Assembly (NCBI GenBank): GCA_905160935.1
Contig: CAJHZI010000514.1
Span: 957,501 to 1,021,500 of the forward strand
From: Enchytraeus crypticus
Lineage: Eukaryota; Annelida; Clitellata; Enchytraeida; Enchytraeidae
Length of the DNA: 64,000 nucleotides
Direction: 5' to 3'
The translations under genes were made by a program, and so were the position numbers. The stretch's first letter is position 1, and each line of letters opens with the position of its first letter. Shown here piece after piece: positions 12,621 through 25,490 of this stretch. The notes below the pieces were generated by a model, which did not search any database, was not told the DNA's origin, and worked only from the letters and a program-made list of their open reading frames with translations.

Positions 12621-13458
12621 TGTATATACATGTATATACACTGCGAGTAAAAAAAAACATGTGCGCACTGTCTCGTCCATAACTTTGGTATTAGTGACCC
12701 GATTTTTTAACTTCTTGCATAGATATAGTCAGGATAACATTTGCTATAAAAAACGTTAAGTGACTCTGTTAATTTCTATTTTTGCGTTGAAGCAGTGCTT
12801 GAAATGTGCGCCACTGAAAATATTCAGTTTAAATAAATAAATCGCTACAGAATGTTTACAAATCCATGGCTTAACTAACAACGAAACACACGAAACAAAC
12901 AGTGTAATACAGCTACTGTCAACTGACAACGCTAATGCTCAAAATGTCCTCCTTTGACGCGAATTCAAGCTCGGAGACGCTTGCGCCACTAATCTACTGC
13001 GTTGTCGATGACAGATTGCTGCATGTTTAGCCAAACGTCCACCAGGCGTTACTTCAACTCGTCCACGTTATTTATTTTCTTCTTTTCGGCATAATTTCTT
13101 TAATAAGCATTCTAGCCCTCCCAGCGTCCAGTTTTTTGTCGGAAATTCGGCAATCAACCGATGTGCGCCATAACCCTTTAAGAGGTACAAGTTTTTTATG
13201 AGCGCTTTATCTTCATTAGCAAACACCATTTTAAAATTTCAACAAAAGCAGACTATGTCTGTAAAATCGTCTGTTATTGTTTAAAATAAAGCGGAACTGT
13301 AACAAAACCAGATTTAAGATTAATACTTTTCTTCTTCTTTATAATTCTGCAAATATTTTCAAAATCGGTTCACAAGTGTCAAAGTTGTGGACGAAATACT
13401 GCGCACATGTTTTTTATGACTCACAGTGTATATATATATATGTATATACTTGCATATT

Positions 13459-13520
<62 letters not shown>

Positions 13521-16083
13521 CTATATATACTTGTATATATACATGTATGTATACAAGTATATATATCAATAAACATAAACCGTTACTTTTACATACGTCG
13601 TTATAGGATAACACACAGTAAATGTGAAACATAATTAAAATGTAAAATTGCTCAAGCAAAGAGGCCTTCAGTATGAGAAAGGAGCTACTAACCAAAAGTT
13701 TGAAGAAATTAACCCACGAAGTTGAAGATTGTAAAGACTTTAGTGTGGACTACGCTCCTCTACGGTTATGAAACACGGACGTTAAGAAAGGAGGATTTCC
13801 GGAAACTGGAAGCGTTCGAAATGTGAAGAATAATGGAAAGATCAAATGGACTGACAAAATTACTAATGGAGAAGTGCTAGATAGGGTCGGCGCTAATAGA
13901 CAATTGATAAATATCATAAGGAATAGAAAGAAGAGTTTGATGGGCCATTTTCTGTGAGGGGATGGTTCACTAAAACAGGTAATAGAAAGAAGAACAGAGG
14001 GAAAGAGGGTTACAGGACGACCGAAATTTAAGATGTTAAATGATTTGATAATTACCTACGTTGATAAGGAGAATGATAGAAATATGCAGAAGGTGCAAAA
14101 GATAGAAATATGAGAAGTTATATGCCATGGACCTGCTAACAGACAGTGCACTGAGAGAGAAACTACAAAGGCAGTAGCTGCAAGTTAATTTTAGAGCATT
14201 AAAGTAACTTACAAAGATATGTAATTATATTAACCATTTACACGGCATTCTAAGCGACAGTAAACAAATAGAGGTATTTGCTAGAGAGATAGACAGCCGG
14301 TCAATTATTCCATAAATTTGTATTTAAAGCAATCGATTTATGAATTGTTCAAAAGTCGCAGTGACCAGATATCACAGTTCAGCTTAAACTACATAAAACT
14401 CTGCTACATATATACAAAGCAAAGCCTTTCGTAATATTAATTCTTATTGCACAATTCCATTTCATCAGATTTGTAAGTGTTTAGAAAATTATAAATACCT
14501 TCAATATGTCTACAACCAGTTCGTCGTTGCAGGGAGGGAATTCAATTGGATGATTAGGATTGATGATGGCCTGCAGTTTCATCACCTGCATTTTGACATT
14601 CTCGAATGGTACTCGCCCATAGACGAGTAAATACAATATACAGCCTAGACTCCATACATCGCTCTTTGTGCTAATCTACAAGCAATTCAGTCAATCAATC
14701 AGTTAAATCACTTGATTAAGATGTCTACCTTGTGCTAATCTACAAGCAATTCAGTCAATCAATCAGTTAAATCACTTGATTAAGATGTCTACCTTGTGCT
14801 AATCTATAAGCTAACAATAACTTGATTACAATGGTTATTTAACGAAATTTAGTTTAATATCATAATTGAACATTTTCTGCAAAGTAGTCACGAAGACAGA
14901 TTTCGACCATGACACTGCTATACCAATTTTTGCTGTTAATAATAATAATAACAATAAGAACATGAGAACCAGCATTAACGCAGGCGACCAACGCGAAAAA
15001 CCCTTTCTGTGGCAGCGCCTGTCCATTGCACTCCAGCGCTTTAATGCTGTCTGCGTTCTTGGCACATTGGGGAATGCGGCTCCCAGAGTGTAGAGAAATT
15101 ATTGTAGACATTTCATTTTAATATTTCTTTTAAGTAAAGCCCTTCTTTTACCTTATTTTTAGCCCAGGGCCTATAAAGCCCAGAGCATTTACAATAATAA
15201 TAATAATGATAATTTACCTTGTGTTAATCTACAAGCAATTCAATCAATCAATCAGTTAAATCTCTTGATTATGACGCTTAACTTATGCTAATCAACAACA
15301 ATTCAATCAATTAAATCATTTGAATATTACGTTTATCTAATGCCAATCTACAAGCAATTCAATCAATCAATCAATTAAATCATTTGATTATGACGTAAAC
15401 TTACTTGTGCTAATCTACAAGCAATTCAATCAATCAGTTCAACCAATAAAATAGTTTGCTCAATTGATAATGTGGTAAAGAGAAAGCCTGCACATGTCAC
15501 TCTCTATGCTAAGCAACAAGAAGTTCAATCCATCTATCGGCTTAAACCACTTTTTGAAATGATTCTATACATACATGTATACATAATAAAGTATGAACTC
15601 ATTCACATCTTTTTAAATTATTGCAACTTGTGACGATAGTAAACAAAAATCTCTAACGTAAAATGTTATATTTCGTGAGCGGCTCCAGGATCATGAGCGA
15701 TGCTAGAAAGAAAGCGGAGGGAGGTCTTCGTGCAATAATTTAACTTAGAGCTCTATTACGCTTATTTTTGTGCTATAATGTCTCAGTCAGAGAAGCCTCG
15801 GCTGGGATTAAATCTCGTGGTCTCCAGTGTATCAGGCAAGTATGTTCACACTCAGCAGTGCAACTAGTGTCACTTTTGTTCTCTTTCTGGAATTTCTCTA
15901 AACCAATCCTATCCATGACAACACCCAGCATTGAAATCATTACACTAAATGACTCAGAGAGAACAGAGTATGAAGCGTTCTTCAGATACCCCGAAGACTT
16001 CAGTCAAACTCTCTAGTTCAGCTTCAACAAAACTCTACCATCCACTAAGCTATAGTATATAGTTATAGTGTATATATGTAGGC

Positions 16084-16155
<72 letters not shown>

Positions 16156-18460
16156 CTATAGTGTATATAGCATAAGCATCTATAAATATTCATCTGACCT
16201 TGATGTGAGGTTTGTATGTTCCATTCAGATCCCGCCCACCGTTGAGATCTATGACGGCCTCAGGGCTCATGTAGTTGAGTGTGCCGACCATCTGATCGCA
16301 CGTCACACTCGTCTTGTCTGCCTGGATCGACTTGGCGATGCCAAAGTCTATCAACTTCACCTGACCACATACCATTATAAAGTTTGCCGGCTTTAAGTCC
16401 GAGTGAACTATTCCTACACACAAATTACAGCAATATTATAGCAATATATAATAATATACTCATAGAAAATTAGACTTTCAAGCAAACTATTAAACAAGAG
16501 GCAAAATTGCATATTTCTCACGAATTGTAAGTAAATAATGAATGATGTTAATTTAACGAGGCCAAATTAACGATATATTCACATCCTACAAACAACGTCA
16601 GCCAATGGAAATTCTAGAACTTTACAGTGTATCTATTGACTCCAGCGCAAGAGTAACAACTACAGTTATCAGACGTCACATACATTCACAATATTTATTT
16701 GTAAAACGTTGTCCACATAATTAATTTAAAAATATAGCACTTTAAATATTCGTATAAATTAAATAGTGCTTCAGTGCCCTTCGAATGCAATTAACTATTG
16801 AAGTATTTTCACAATGAATTTAGAGACAGCAATTGCAAAAAATCTAATGATCAAATAACAAATTTGTTCAATATTAAAACGCAGTAAAGCTGTATATGGA
16901 TTTGTACATTATATTAACATGATGGCAACCGCGTTGAAGCTGTTCAAGTTCAGCTATAAGTAGGCTAACCTTCTCGGTGCAGTATGTGAACAGCTTGTAG
17001 CATCTCTATCCAGAAAGGTCTTACGAGAAGCCGTCGAATATTCATGTTGCTTCGTTTGACACGAAAATATTTAGCAAGATCCATGTCTCCTTTCTCCATT
17101 ACCACATATAACTTACTGCTGGCTTCATCAAACATACTGTACAAAAGAATAGCATATGTTTTACTAAATAAAATGTCGTCGTAAGCTTCTTAAGAATTAA
17201 CAATTTAATTAAACAATTAATTAAACATTTGTAATTTTACACATGCAATACTATTTTAGAGTAGTGTTTCTGCACAAACTATCAACAATTCTGTCAGAAA
17301 CAGCGATTGCATTTCTTATAATACCAATTAATTTATTGGCTGAACCAAAAAAGATTATGCTCATTGCTTAGGGTGTACCACTAGATCATTCTACCCAGCA
17401 ATGCAATCGCTTATTTAAATTCTGCAATGCAGTGCAACACGCACGTCAACACTGCTGCACACTTGGACAACCACATCTAAGATTAAGAATATTTACTAAC
17501 AAGATATTATTTGTCCGATTAACTGGCAAGAGTAACAATCAGTACTACACTTATTAAACTATTAATTGCAGCACAAAAATAGAAAAATACATACTAATCA
17601 TAAAGTTTCACAATTTCGTCATAATTCTGAAGTTTCTGCAGAAGATTGATCTCATTTCTAAAGCCATTAATAATTGACTCCTCAGCTTCATTCAGATCAA
17701 CACATTTTACGGCACAATCTATCCCGTCTTCACTTATCGCATGATACACCTGAAGAACAAAGAGCATACATATAAGATGTCAGCTAACGCCAACATTTCA
17801 CAGCAACCCGGCGATTAAAATAGTATTGAGAACAAAATCGACGTAGCGAAAGTATAAGTCAATTCACACATCACGAGGTTCTGCCACAGATGAACTGGGC
17901 TAGGAGACTAGAAACCCCAGCCCTGCTGCTGTACACTTGTGTTAACTTGCTCATTAAAGAGCAAATATAAGCCTAAAATGTTTATTCAATTACACCGGAG
18001 GCTTTGCGCTAGTTAGAACTGAAAAATCAACGAAACCTGTAGCTTGCAACTAAAATTTTTGATACAATATGGCTTTACATTGATCCAATGTCGAGTTTTC
18101 AAAATTTGTTATAGGTTGCTTGCAAAAAAACTTAACTTCATTATAATATTTTAGGTAGTCGCGAAGATTTGCAATACTAGTCCAGCCGCAATTTATATTT
18201 CATCATAAAAATATTGTAAAGAGAAAAATAAAAACCTTGTTGTTACAGAAAAATTTGGACGAGATTAGCTAGCACAAAAGTGCAGTTTTATTATCTATGC
18301 GAGTGTCGCAGCATTTATAGCATACAATTTCAACGTGCAAACTTCTCAAAGCTGGGTACGAGAAAAAGACTAGGCGTGTACAAACCTTGCTGGAGCCTCC
18401 TGTGCCAATCACTTTAATCAAGATGTATATAGCGCCATTGATAGAAATTGTAGTAGAGCC
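12233..18460 (-). CDS. TTK: TTK kinase-domain exons (coding exons 10-15)
   Basis: The domain opens with [19 protein letters not shown], equivalent to the ISVKG start of human TTK. Catalytic features: glycine loop GTGGSSK (802-808), Lys823 in CAVK, Glu841 in RNEI, catalytic HSDLKPAN (919-926; TTK has HSD instead of HRD), IDFG (937-940), activation segment [19 protein letters not shown], then [14 protein letters not shown] and [13 protein letters not shown]. All residues needed for activity are present, so this is an active kinase by sequence. One oddity is Cys931 in the loop after the catalytic Asn. Introns contain a mariner-like element, RTE debris and the acceptor array at 14661-15545. Confidence 0.96.
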
Positions 18461-21400
18461 CTGAAAACATCAACAATCGTGTATATACAAACAATAACAA
18501 CAACAACAACAGAATTAGAGTGCCTCTGTCGTCCGTGACAACATTGAGCACTATGGTACCAAATCGAATCAGATGAGCAGAGTATGAGGTCCAAAAACGG
18601 TGCAAGCCAAAATCCGGGAGTTCAGTCCGAGGAAGGGTACTAGTGGAATGGAGGTTTACGTGTTGGTCTCAGTTCCTGTGCAGTGGTTGAATAGGAGAGG
18701 TCAAAGAGAAAAGGAGCCATACACCTCTGAGTGCGAACTATGGCAAATAAAAAGCTTACAAAGTTTGTTACAGTAAATACTTCCGAACTCAACACAGCAA
18801 TATAAAGCGTTACAATTCTAAACTACTAAAAATGTTATGTTTATAAAATATATGTTTACTGTCAAAAGAGAGTCAACATTTGAAATAAATGATTATTAAA
18901 ATGTTCATTAATTCCAAGGCTCACTGACTATTTTGGTAACCGGTTCACAACGGCATAGCTGAACTCCTTCTAGGAATATGTTGCTTATTCCGTTTGAAAA
19001 TATTTACATCATTAAGGATCATTAGGTAATTTAAACTTATTTTAATCATTATGGCCTTAAATTGTTGTTAACCTAAACGATGCATTCATACTACAGACTT
19101 TATTGGGTCTCAAAACAAAAGTAAGAGATATATAACTGACTGTAAGTTAAATTTTGTTTACTGCTCCAATAATTAAGAGATTCAAATTAAATTTAACATG
19201 AAAAGACGTGCTTACACAAAAATTAAATAAATTTTAAGAACTTTAATTTCAAAATGAAACATCATAAATAGCAGCAATTATCTTCGTTAATCACTGAAAA
19301 TGAAAAGTCGTATCTACTGGTCTACTTAGCTAAAGTACCTCAATTAAAAATATCTACTATGGCAATCTGGGTTAGTCTGATATGGACATAATATCTGAGA
19401 GGTATGCCGATAGCAAACTAGATGATTGACAAATAGATAGACAAACAAACACACTCATCTGGAAAACATGCTACTTAGTCAATTGTAACCAATATTTAAA
19501 ATTCCACAATTCCTTCAACAATATTTTTAAAATTTAAAAATCAAAACACCAAAACAGACCTTAATGGGCACTTTCGTTTCAGTAGGCTTAAAAGAAGCAG
19601 CAATTGAGCGTGATGCAGAACTTTGCGAATCAGCATATCTTGAATTCGTTTGATTACAGTGGCTGTCAAGTATTGACGAACAAGTACCCACGTGTGCCTG
19701 TGGTACATCCATCTGCTGATCTCTCGACCTTTCGAGCAAGCGTGTAGGTTCAATAACCGTTTTTGCAGAATGAACAGGCAAAGGAATAGCAAAACCACCC
19801 CTCTCATCCAAATCCTTCTCCCTATCATGTTTCTTGTACACAATCATAGAGTCCATAGCCGTTAAACCAACATTACGATGAGAGTTTGATTCAGAATTCT
19901 TGTCTTTTAAGTTTTTAGTATTATTACCATATTCTGACATAATGGAATGATCTCCTGTAACACAGGCTTGTTCTTCCACTGGCAGAGACGTAGCACCGTC
20001 TACAGATAATTTATTAAAACAGTCAGATAGATCACAGTTCCTAGGCTGAGCACAGTTGTAACCATAAGAATTTTCATCAGAATTAGAGCGCGTGTTGGAG
20101 ACAAAACTCGACAGCTTTCGTTTGGAATCCCTTAGCCCCAACAGCTCGTAGCTGTATTCGGAGAGCTGCGGCGGACCTTCGATCTCATTCATAATATTCT
20201 GCTTTTCATTTCTCAAATCAACTGATCTGTCGCGATATTTTGTCGTCCCAGGGACCGGAATGCTTTCTCGTCTCAGAGCATCCTCAGAAGTCTTTAAAAC
20301 TGCACTACTTGTTGAAAGCTGCGGCGTAGCCTGTAAAAATTTATTGTCCAAAACTTTAGGAGTGAAATTTCTCCAATCTTTAGGATGTTTCTCTGTAGGT
20401 TGATTTGTTGAGATTAGCGTGGTGGAAGGAAGAAGTTTTAAGGAAGGGGTAAGAACTGCTGACGTATTTATGGAAGCAGAATTAGAAGTGTGTAATGGAA
20501 GTAGAGAACTCGCAATATTTGTTGATATTGGTCTCGCTCTCGATGAATCGCTCAGCGCATGATTACTGGGAGCATACGCTCCACATATCTTGCTAGCGGA
20601 TGATAAACGTGAATCAGTGCTTGAACCAGGCAATGCATTAGATGAAAAGCTATTTCCACCTTCATATCTCTTGTCAGTTTTGCTTCTATTGATATCAGAA
20701 CCTGAATGACAAAAAAGGTTTAACATAATTGCTTTAGCTACAGTACACATGAGAAGGTGTATACTAAAGTACATGCTCACAAGGAACTATAACTAGAATT
20801 ACTAGATTAGAAGAAAACATAAAACACATTAGAACTTTCTAGAAGACATCGGAGAACGTCATATGTTTAAGACAATTATGCTGGATTCAAGTGTGAAGTT
20901 TTAGACATGTATCAAATAAGTACATTTCCAGAACAAAAATGAGCAAAATCTGCTAATTTTTTACCCCATCCATTCAAACTCATCCATTGTTCATAACATC
21001 GCTCTCTTTCTCTATGTCTCTGTCTCTCCCTATACCGATAAGTTTTGCAACAGGTCACTTTACTTTGTTTTTCTTTATCCTATGCATTTCACTTCATCAT
21101 ATCTATGTATACATGCATTAAACACATGATCAAATTATAATTATCAAACATTCCTAGTCTCCATCTTAGTCTACATTTTCAAATCAATTATCTCCCTTAT
21201 ATAATTTTCTCCCTTATCATCTCCCTTAGAACACCAACTACTCAACTTTTCCATTTTAAACCTATTTTGCTACCCATCCATACCAATATTCACTAGTTCG
21301 TCAGTTGTAATTTAGGAAAATCAGTACTAATCGCCTCCAATCTTTTTCACATTTCCACTGCTCCCAGACAAAAAAACACAAATCATATTAAAGAACTCAC

Positions 21401-24400
21401 CTGTTAAGAGTGACTTGCTATTTGATGAGTTACTCTCTAGTGAGTCATTTTCTGCCATAGCCATCTGTTGAGAGGCTGGAACCCTCATAGCACCGACGCG
21501 GTAGCTTGATCTGTCAAACGCAGATTCAAAACTGAGAACAGACTTGCATGATAAACAGGAGCATATGGGTTTAAATTCCAGTCAGATCATCTGTGTCAGC
21601 ATCCTCACGGTATAGAAAAAGACGTTAAACTTGCTTTAATTTACCATCATTTAATTAAACACAATTATATATTTCCTTTTCTAATCATGATTCCGATCAG
21701 AAACTGGCTCATCTCTCATCCATTCTAGACACGGTTTATTCCTGGTTTTGCGCTAACCGTCTTGCTGTTAATCCCTCCAAAACTGAATACCTTTTAATTG
21801 GCACTTCTTTGCAAAGAAGTAAAATTACCAATAACTCTGTTAATTTTCAGAATCTTGCTCTTTCACCTTCTCGATCTGTCAAAAACCTTGGAGTCATATT
21901 TGATGAAAATCTTGACTTTAAATCCCATATCTCTTCTGTTTGTCGCGCTTCTTTCTTTCAGATTCGTCAGATTAGGCAAATACGTCGATCCCTTACTAGA
22001 AATTCAGCCACTATCCTTGCTAATTCTATAGTTCATTCAAAGCTCGACTACTGTAATTCATTATTACATGGGCTGCCTACTTCTTCTCTCAATCGTTTGC
22101 AGCACGTCCAAAATTCTCTTGCACGTGTTGTTTGTAAGTCCTCTCGACTCAATTTCGCTCTCTTTCTCTTCTTCGCAGTCTTCACTGGCTCCCTGTTAAT
22201 CAATGCATAAAATATAAAATAGCTCTATTAACTTTCAAAACTCTGCAATTTGGCAAGCCTTCTTACTTATCTGAAATTCTTCTTCCCTATCGCCCCCTCA
22301 AGTACACTTCGCTCCACTGATGCCAATCTTCTCTCAGTTTCAAATATTCTCACGTCATTGGGCAGACGTTCATTTTCTTACGCAGCACCCACAATCTGGA
22401 ACTCTTTACCTGCTAATCTTCGCTCTTGTGTTTCTCTTTCAACATTCTCTAGCAAGCTTAAGACTTACCTTTTCCCACCATAGACATAATCAATCTACCT
22501 TGACCATTTTTTGATCACCGAACTGGCTTTCGTTTAGAACCTTACTTCTCCTCAGCACATTTCTTTCGCAGATTGGTCTGGGTGAATTGATCTGTAGTGA
22601 TATGTGCTGTTGGGGACGTCCCTGACATCATCCCTGGATGAGGAAACGGACGTTAAACCTTTATTATTATTATTATTATTATTATTAAACTTTAAAAAAA
22701 CTTTTAAAAGAGCTTAAAAACGTTAATTTTACAATTCAGTAACATGTTTCAATGCACTTACATCAGTTGTAGAATATTTTACCATCAGGTTAAATAACCC
22801 TACCACACATTATTCTGCCAATAAGATAAGTGTGTACACTAAACAATTTTCATCAAAGAAAGACTTAGTTTATGTAGAAAGTACTTGATCAAAAGTTTAT
22901 GTAGAATGTACTTGATCAGAAGTTTATGTAGAATGTAATTGATCAGAAGTTTATGTAGAATGTACTTGATCAGAAGTTTATGTAGAATGTACCTGATCAG
23001 AAGTTTATGTAGAATGTAATTGATCAGAAGTTTATGTAGAATGTACCTGATCAGAAGATTATGTAGAATGTACTTGATCAGAAGTTTATGTAGAATGTAC
23101 TTGATCAGTAGTTTATGCAGAATGTACTTGATCAGTAGTTTATGCAGAATGTACTTTATCAGAAGTTTATGTAGAATGTAATTGATCAGAAGTTTATGTA
23201 GAATGTAATTGATCAGTAGTTTATGTAGAATGTACTCGATCAGAAGTTTATGTAGAATGTACTTGATCAGTAGTTTATCTAGTATGTACTTGATCAGTAG
23301 TTTATGTAGAATGTACTTGATCATTCAACTATCAATTGGTTTGATCGACAAAAGGGAAAATGATATTATAAATACCTGGAATAAAAATTACAATAACAAA
23401 TATAACTAGAAAAAAATACCTATAACAATACCTGCAATAAAATGACCTTTATCGCAAATGCCCAGAATGCCTCTAAATATAGCAACAACATTCACACCAA
23501 TCAAAATAATAATATTCGAATATAAGAATATAAGAATAACAATATAAGAATATTCGACAAGACAGATACTGTCCAGCAAGACTAACAATATGAGACTATT
23601 AGAATAACAATATAAGAATATAACAATATTAGAATATAACAATATAACAATACAAGGTAACAATATATGAATATTCAACGAGACACATACTGTCCAGCAA
23701 GACTGGAGATAGACCCACCGGCAGCCACTGAACGACTGGCTAAACCCCCCGACCCTGCTGCTCTACACAGCTCCGTTAGACTGCCGCTCTGGTTATGTGA
23801 TGACCGAAGACTTGGCTCAGATGCACTAGCCAGACAGTCTGTAGAATAATGGTGGCTCAACTTTCCTGCCGAAGACTTAGACAATCCACTTGACGCCGAT
23901 CTGTAAAATGCATAAACAAATACTGCAAATTATTATTGATAGTAGTTGCTATCTAACGTACAGTAGAAAAATTCATTCACAAGACAATTCAAAAAGAGTA
24001 ATCTATATAACATCAATAGGATTCCCAGAATACACGTATATTTTATACTATGATACTGCTACTATAATGCAGTAGTTAGTAGTCTACAGTACAATGCAAT
24101 GAAGATTGTATAAACAAACTCAATAAATATATCCATTGTATACGATTTTTGTATGAAAATAATTTGAAAAATAATTTAGTTGAGTTAGAGACCAACAACT
24201 ATTTAAAAATAATTTAATCGAGTAGGGACACATCCAATATGCAAGATTAAGTTTAATTACCTTTTAAAAAAAATTCAAGCCAGACACTAAAGGTGTGATA
24301 AAAATTACAAATACAAATACATACGCATCTTCAGAAGTCTGCTGCAGTTTTGACAGTTTTACGTCGTTACTCAATTTCTGACTGGTTTCAGTTTTAAAAT

Positions 24401-25457
24401 CTAAAAATTCTGAAGGTCTGCTGGGTAATTTCAAAGCGCTTTCTGACACCGCAGGGACGGGTACCTACAGAGAGCAGAAAATACAATAAATTTAACTCAA
24501 AAATCTTTTTTCTTTGTAACTATATTAATGGACTAATTTTCAATTTTAAAAATAAATTTATAAAGAGTAATTAGTTATGTAACTATTTAATTTATTAAAG
24601 TGAGATAAAAAAATGTATAGCAGAATTATGATAAAATTTAATACATTGTTATATAGAAATGTTAATCATACAGTAATTTTTATGAAACTCATAACAATTT
24701 TTCCGTACCCTTTCACCAGAGACTTCAGTATCTACTTTCGACTTTCGTCTTGAAATAAAATAAAATGGACAAAGAATTCTATTGTTTTGTATTGCATTGC
24801 TAAACTGAGAGTCGTTGCACCAATACTACTTCAACCTATAGATGCTATATTAGATCACTGAGCCTTGCATTATATAGTTAATTATAATAGGATCATAAAA
24901 CTATTAAATTTCTATATTATGAAATAATTAAAAAAAAAAAGAATTTAATGTCTGGTTCCTAAACATACGGCATGTCAGGGACGTCTCAAGCAGACTCTAC
25001 ATCAACAGACGCCAATGCACTACACGATGACGACTGAGTATAAAAAGACCGCATGAGAAAGAGAGATCAAAACAGTGCATGTCCAAGATGACAGGCAGGG
25101 GGTCAGAATATCGACTTATGGCGGAAATAAATGGATTTTCGCTTGGCCAGGAAAGTGACAATATAATTACAAAATCGAAGATCTTGTGATAGAGAGTTCA
25201 TAATATTGGAGCATAAAACATGAAGGAGCGTCTGCCAATGGCAGATCTAATGCACAAAACAGTGAGATGATTTTGATTTTTACTGCAGGATGGAAGATTA
25301 TAAGAGATTTCAAAGACTGAAAACAGGTCAGGCAGAAAGGATGGATTACCATAATTAATCCTTTGAAAGCAAAGGAAGCTATCTTGGATTTTATACGTTG
25401 AGAAATTGCAAGACATTGTAGTTACTTAATGAGACAAGGAGTGTGAAAGTAGACGTA

Positions 25458-25490
<33 letters not shown>

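Noticed and set aside
12387-13695. Several 60-110-codon open frames rich in Tyr and Ile
   Set aside because: They are translations of (TA)n microsatellite in both strands; no family resemblance and no splice context.
15768-16016. 82-codon plus-strand frame in TTK intron 13
   Set aside because: No recognisable family, not in phase with any exon, and it includes a SINE-like GGATTAAATCTCG stretch on the opposite strand.
17880-17940. Similarity of 'gactagaaaccccagccctgctgctgtacac' to TTK exon 7 at 23735-23767
   Set aside because: Short and GC-biased, with no shared flanks; judged chance, though a retro-copied exon piece cannot be excluded.
22839-23324. 161-codon repetitive frame (YILHKLLI) on the minus strand
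   Set aside because: A 27-bp minisatellite has a length divisible by three, so the frame stays open by chance. It lies in an intron of TTK.
22863-23325. Regularly spaced repeats resembling a CRISPR array (also 26995-27268 and 57838-58165)
   Set aside because: There are no unique spacers; units are head to tail. The genome is eukaryotic and the arrays lie in introns.
23667-23849. 60-codon plus-strand frame
   Set aside because: Antisense shadow of TTK coding exon 7, whose phase and splice sites fit the kinase gene.
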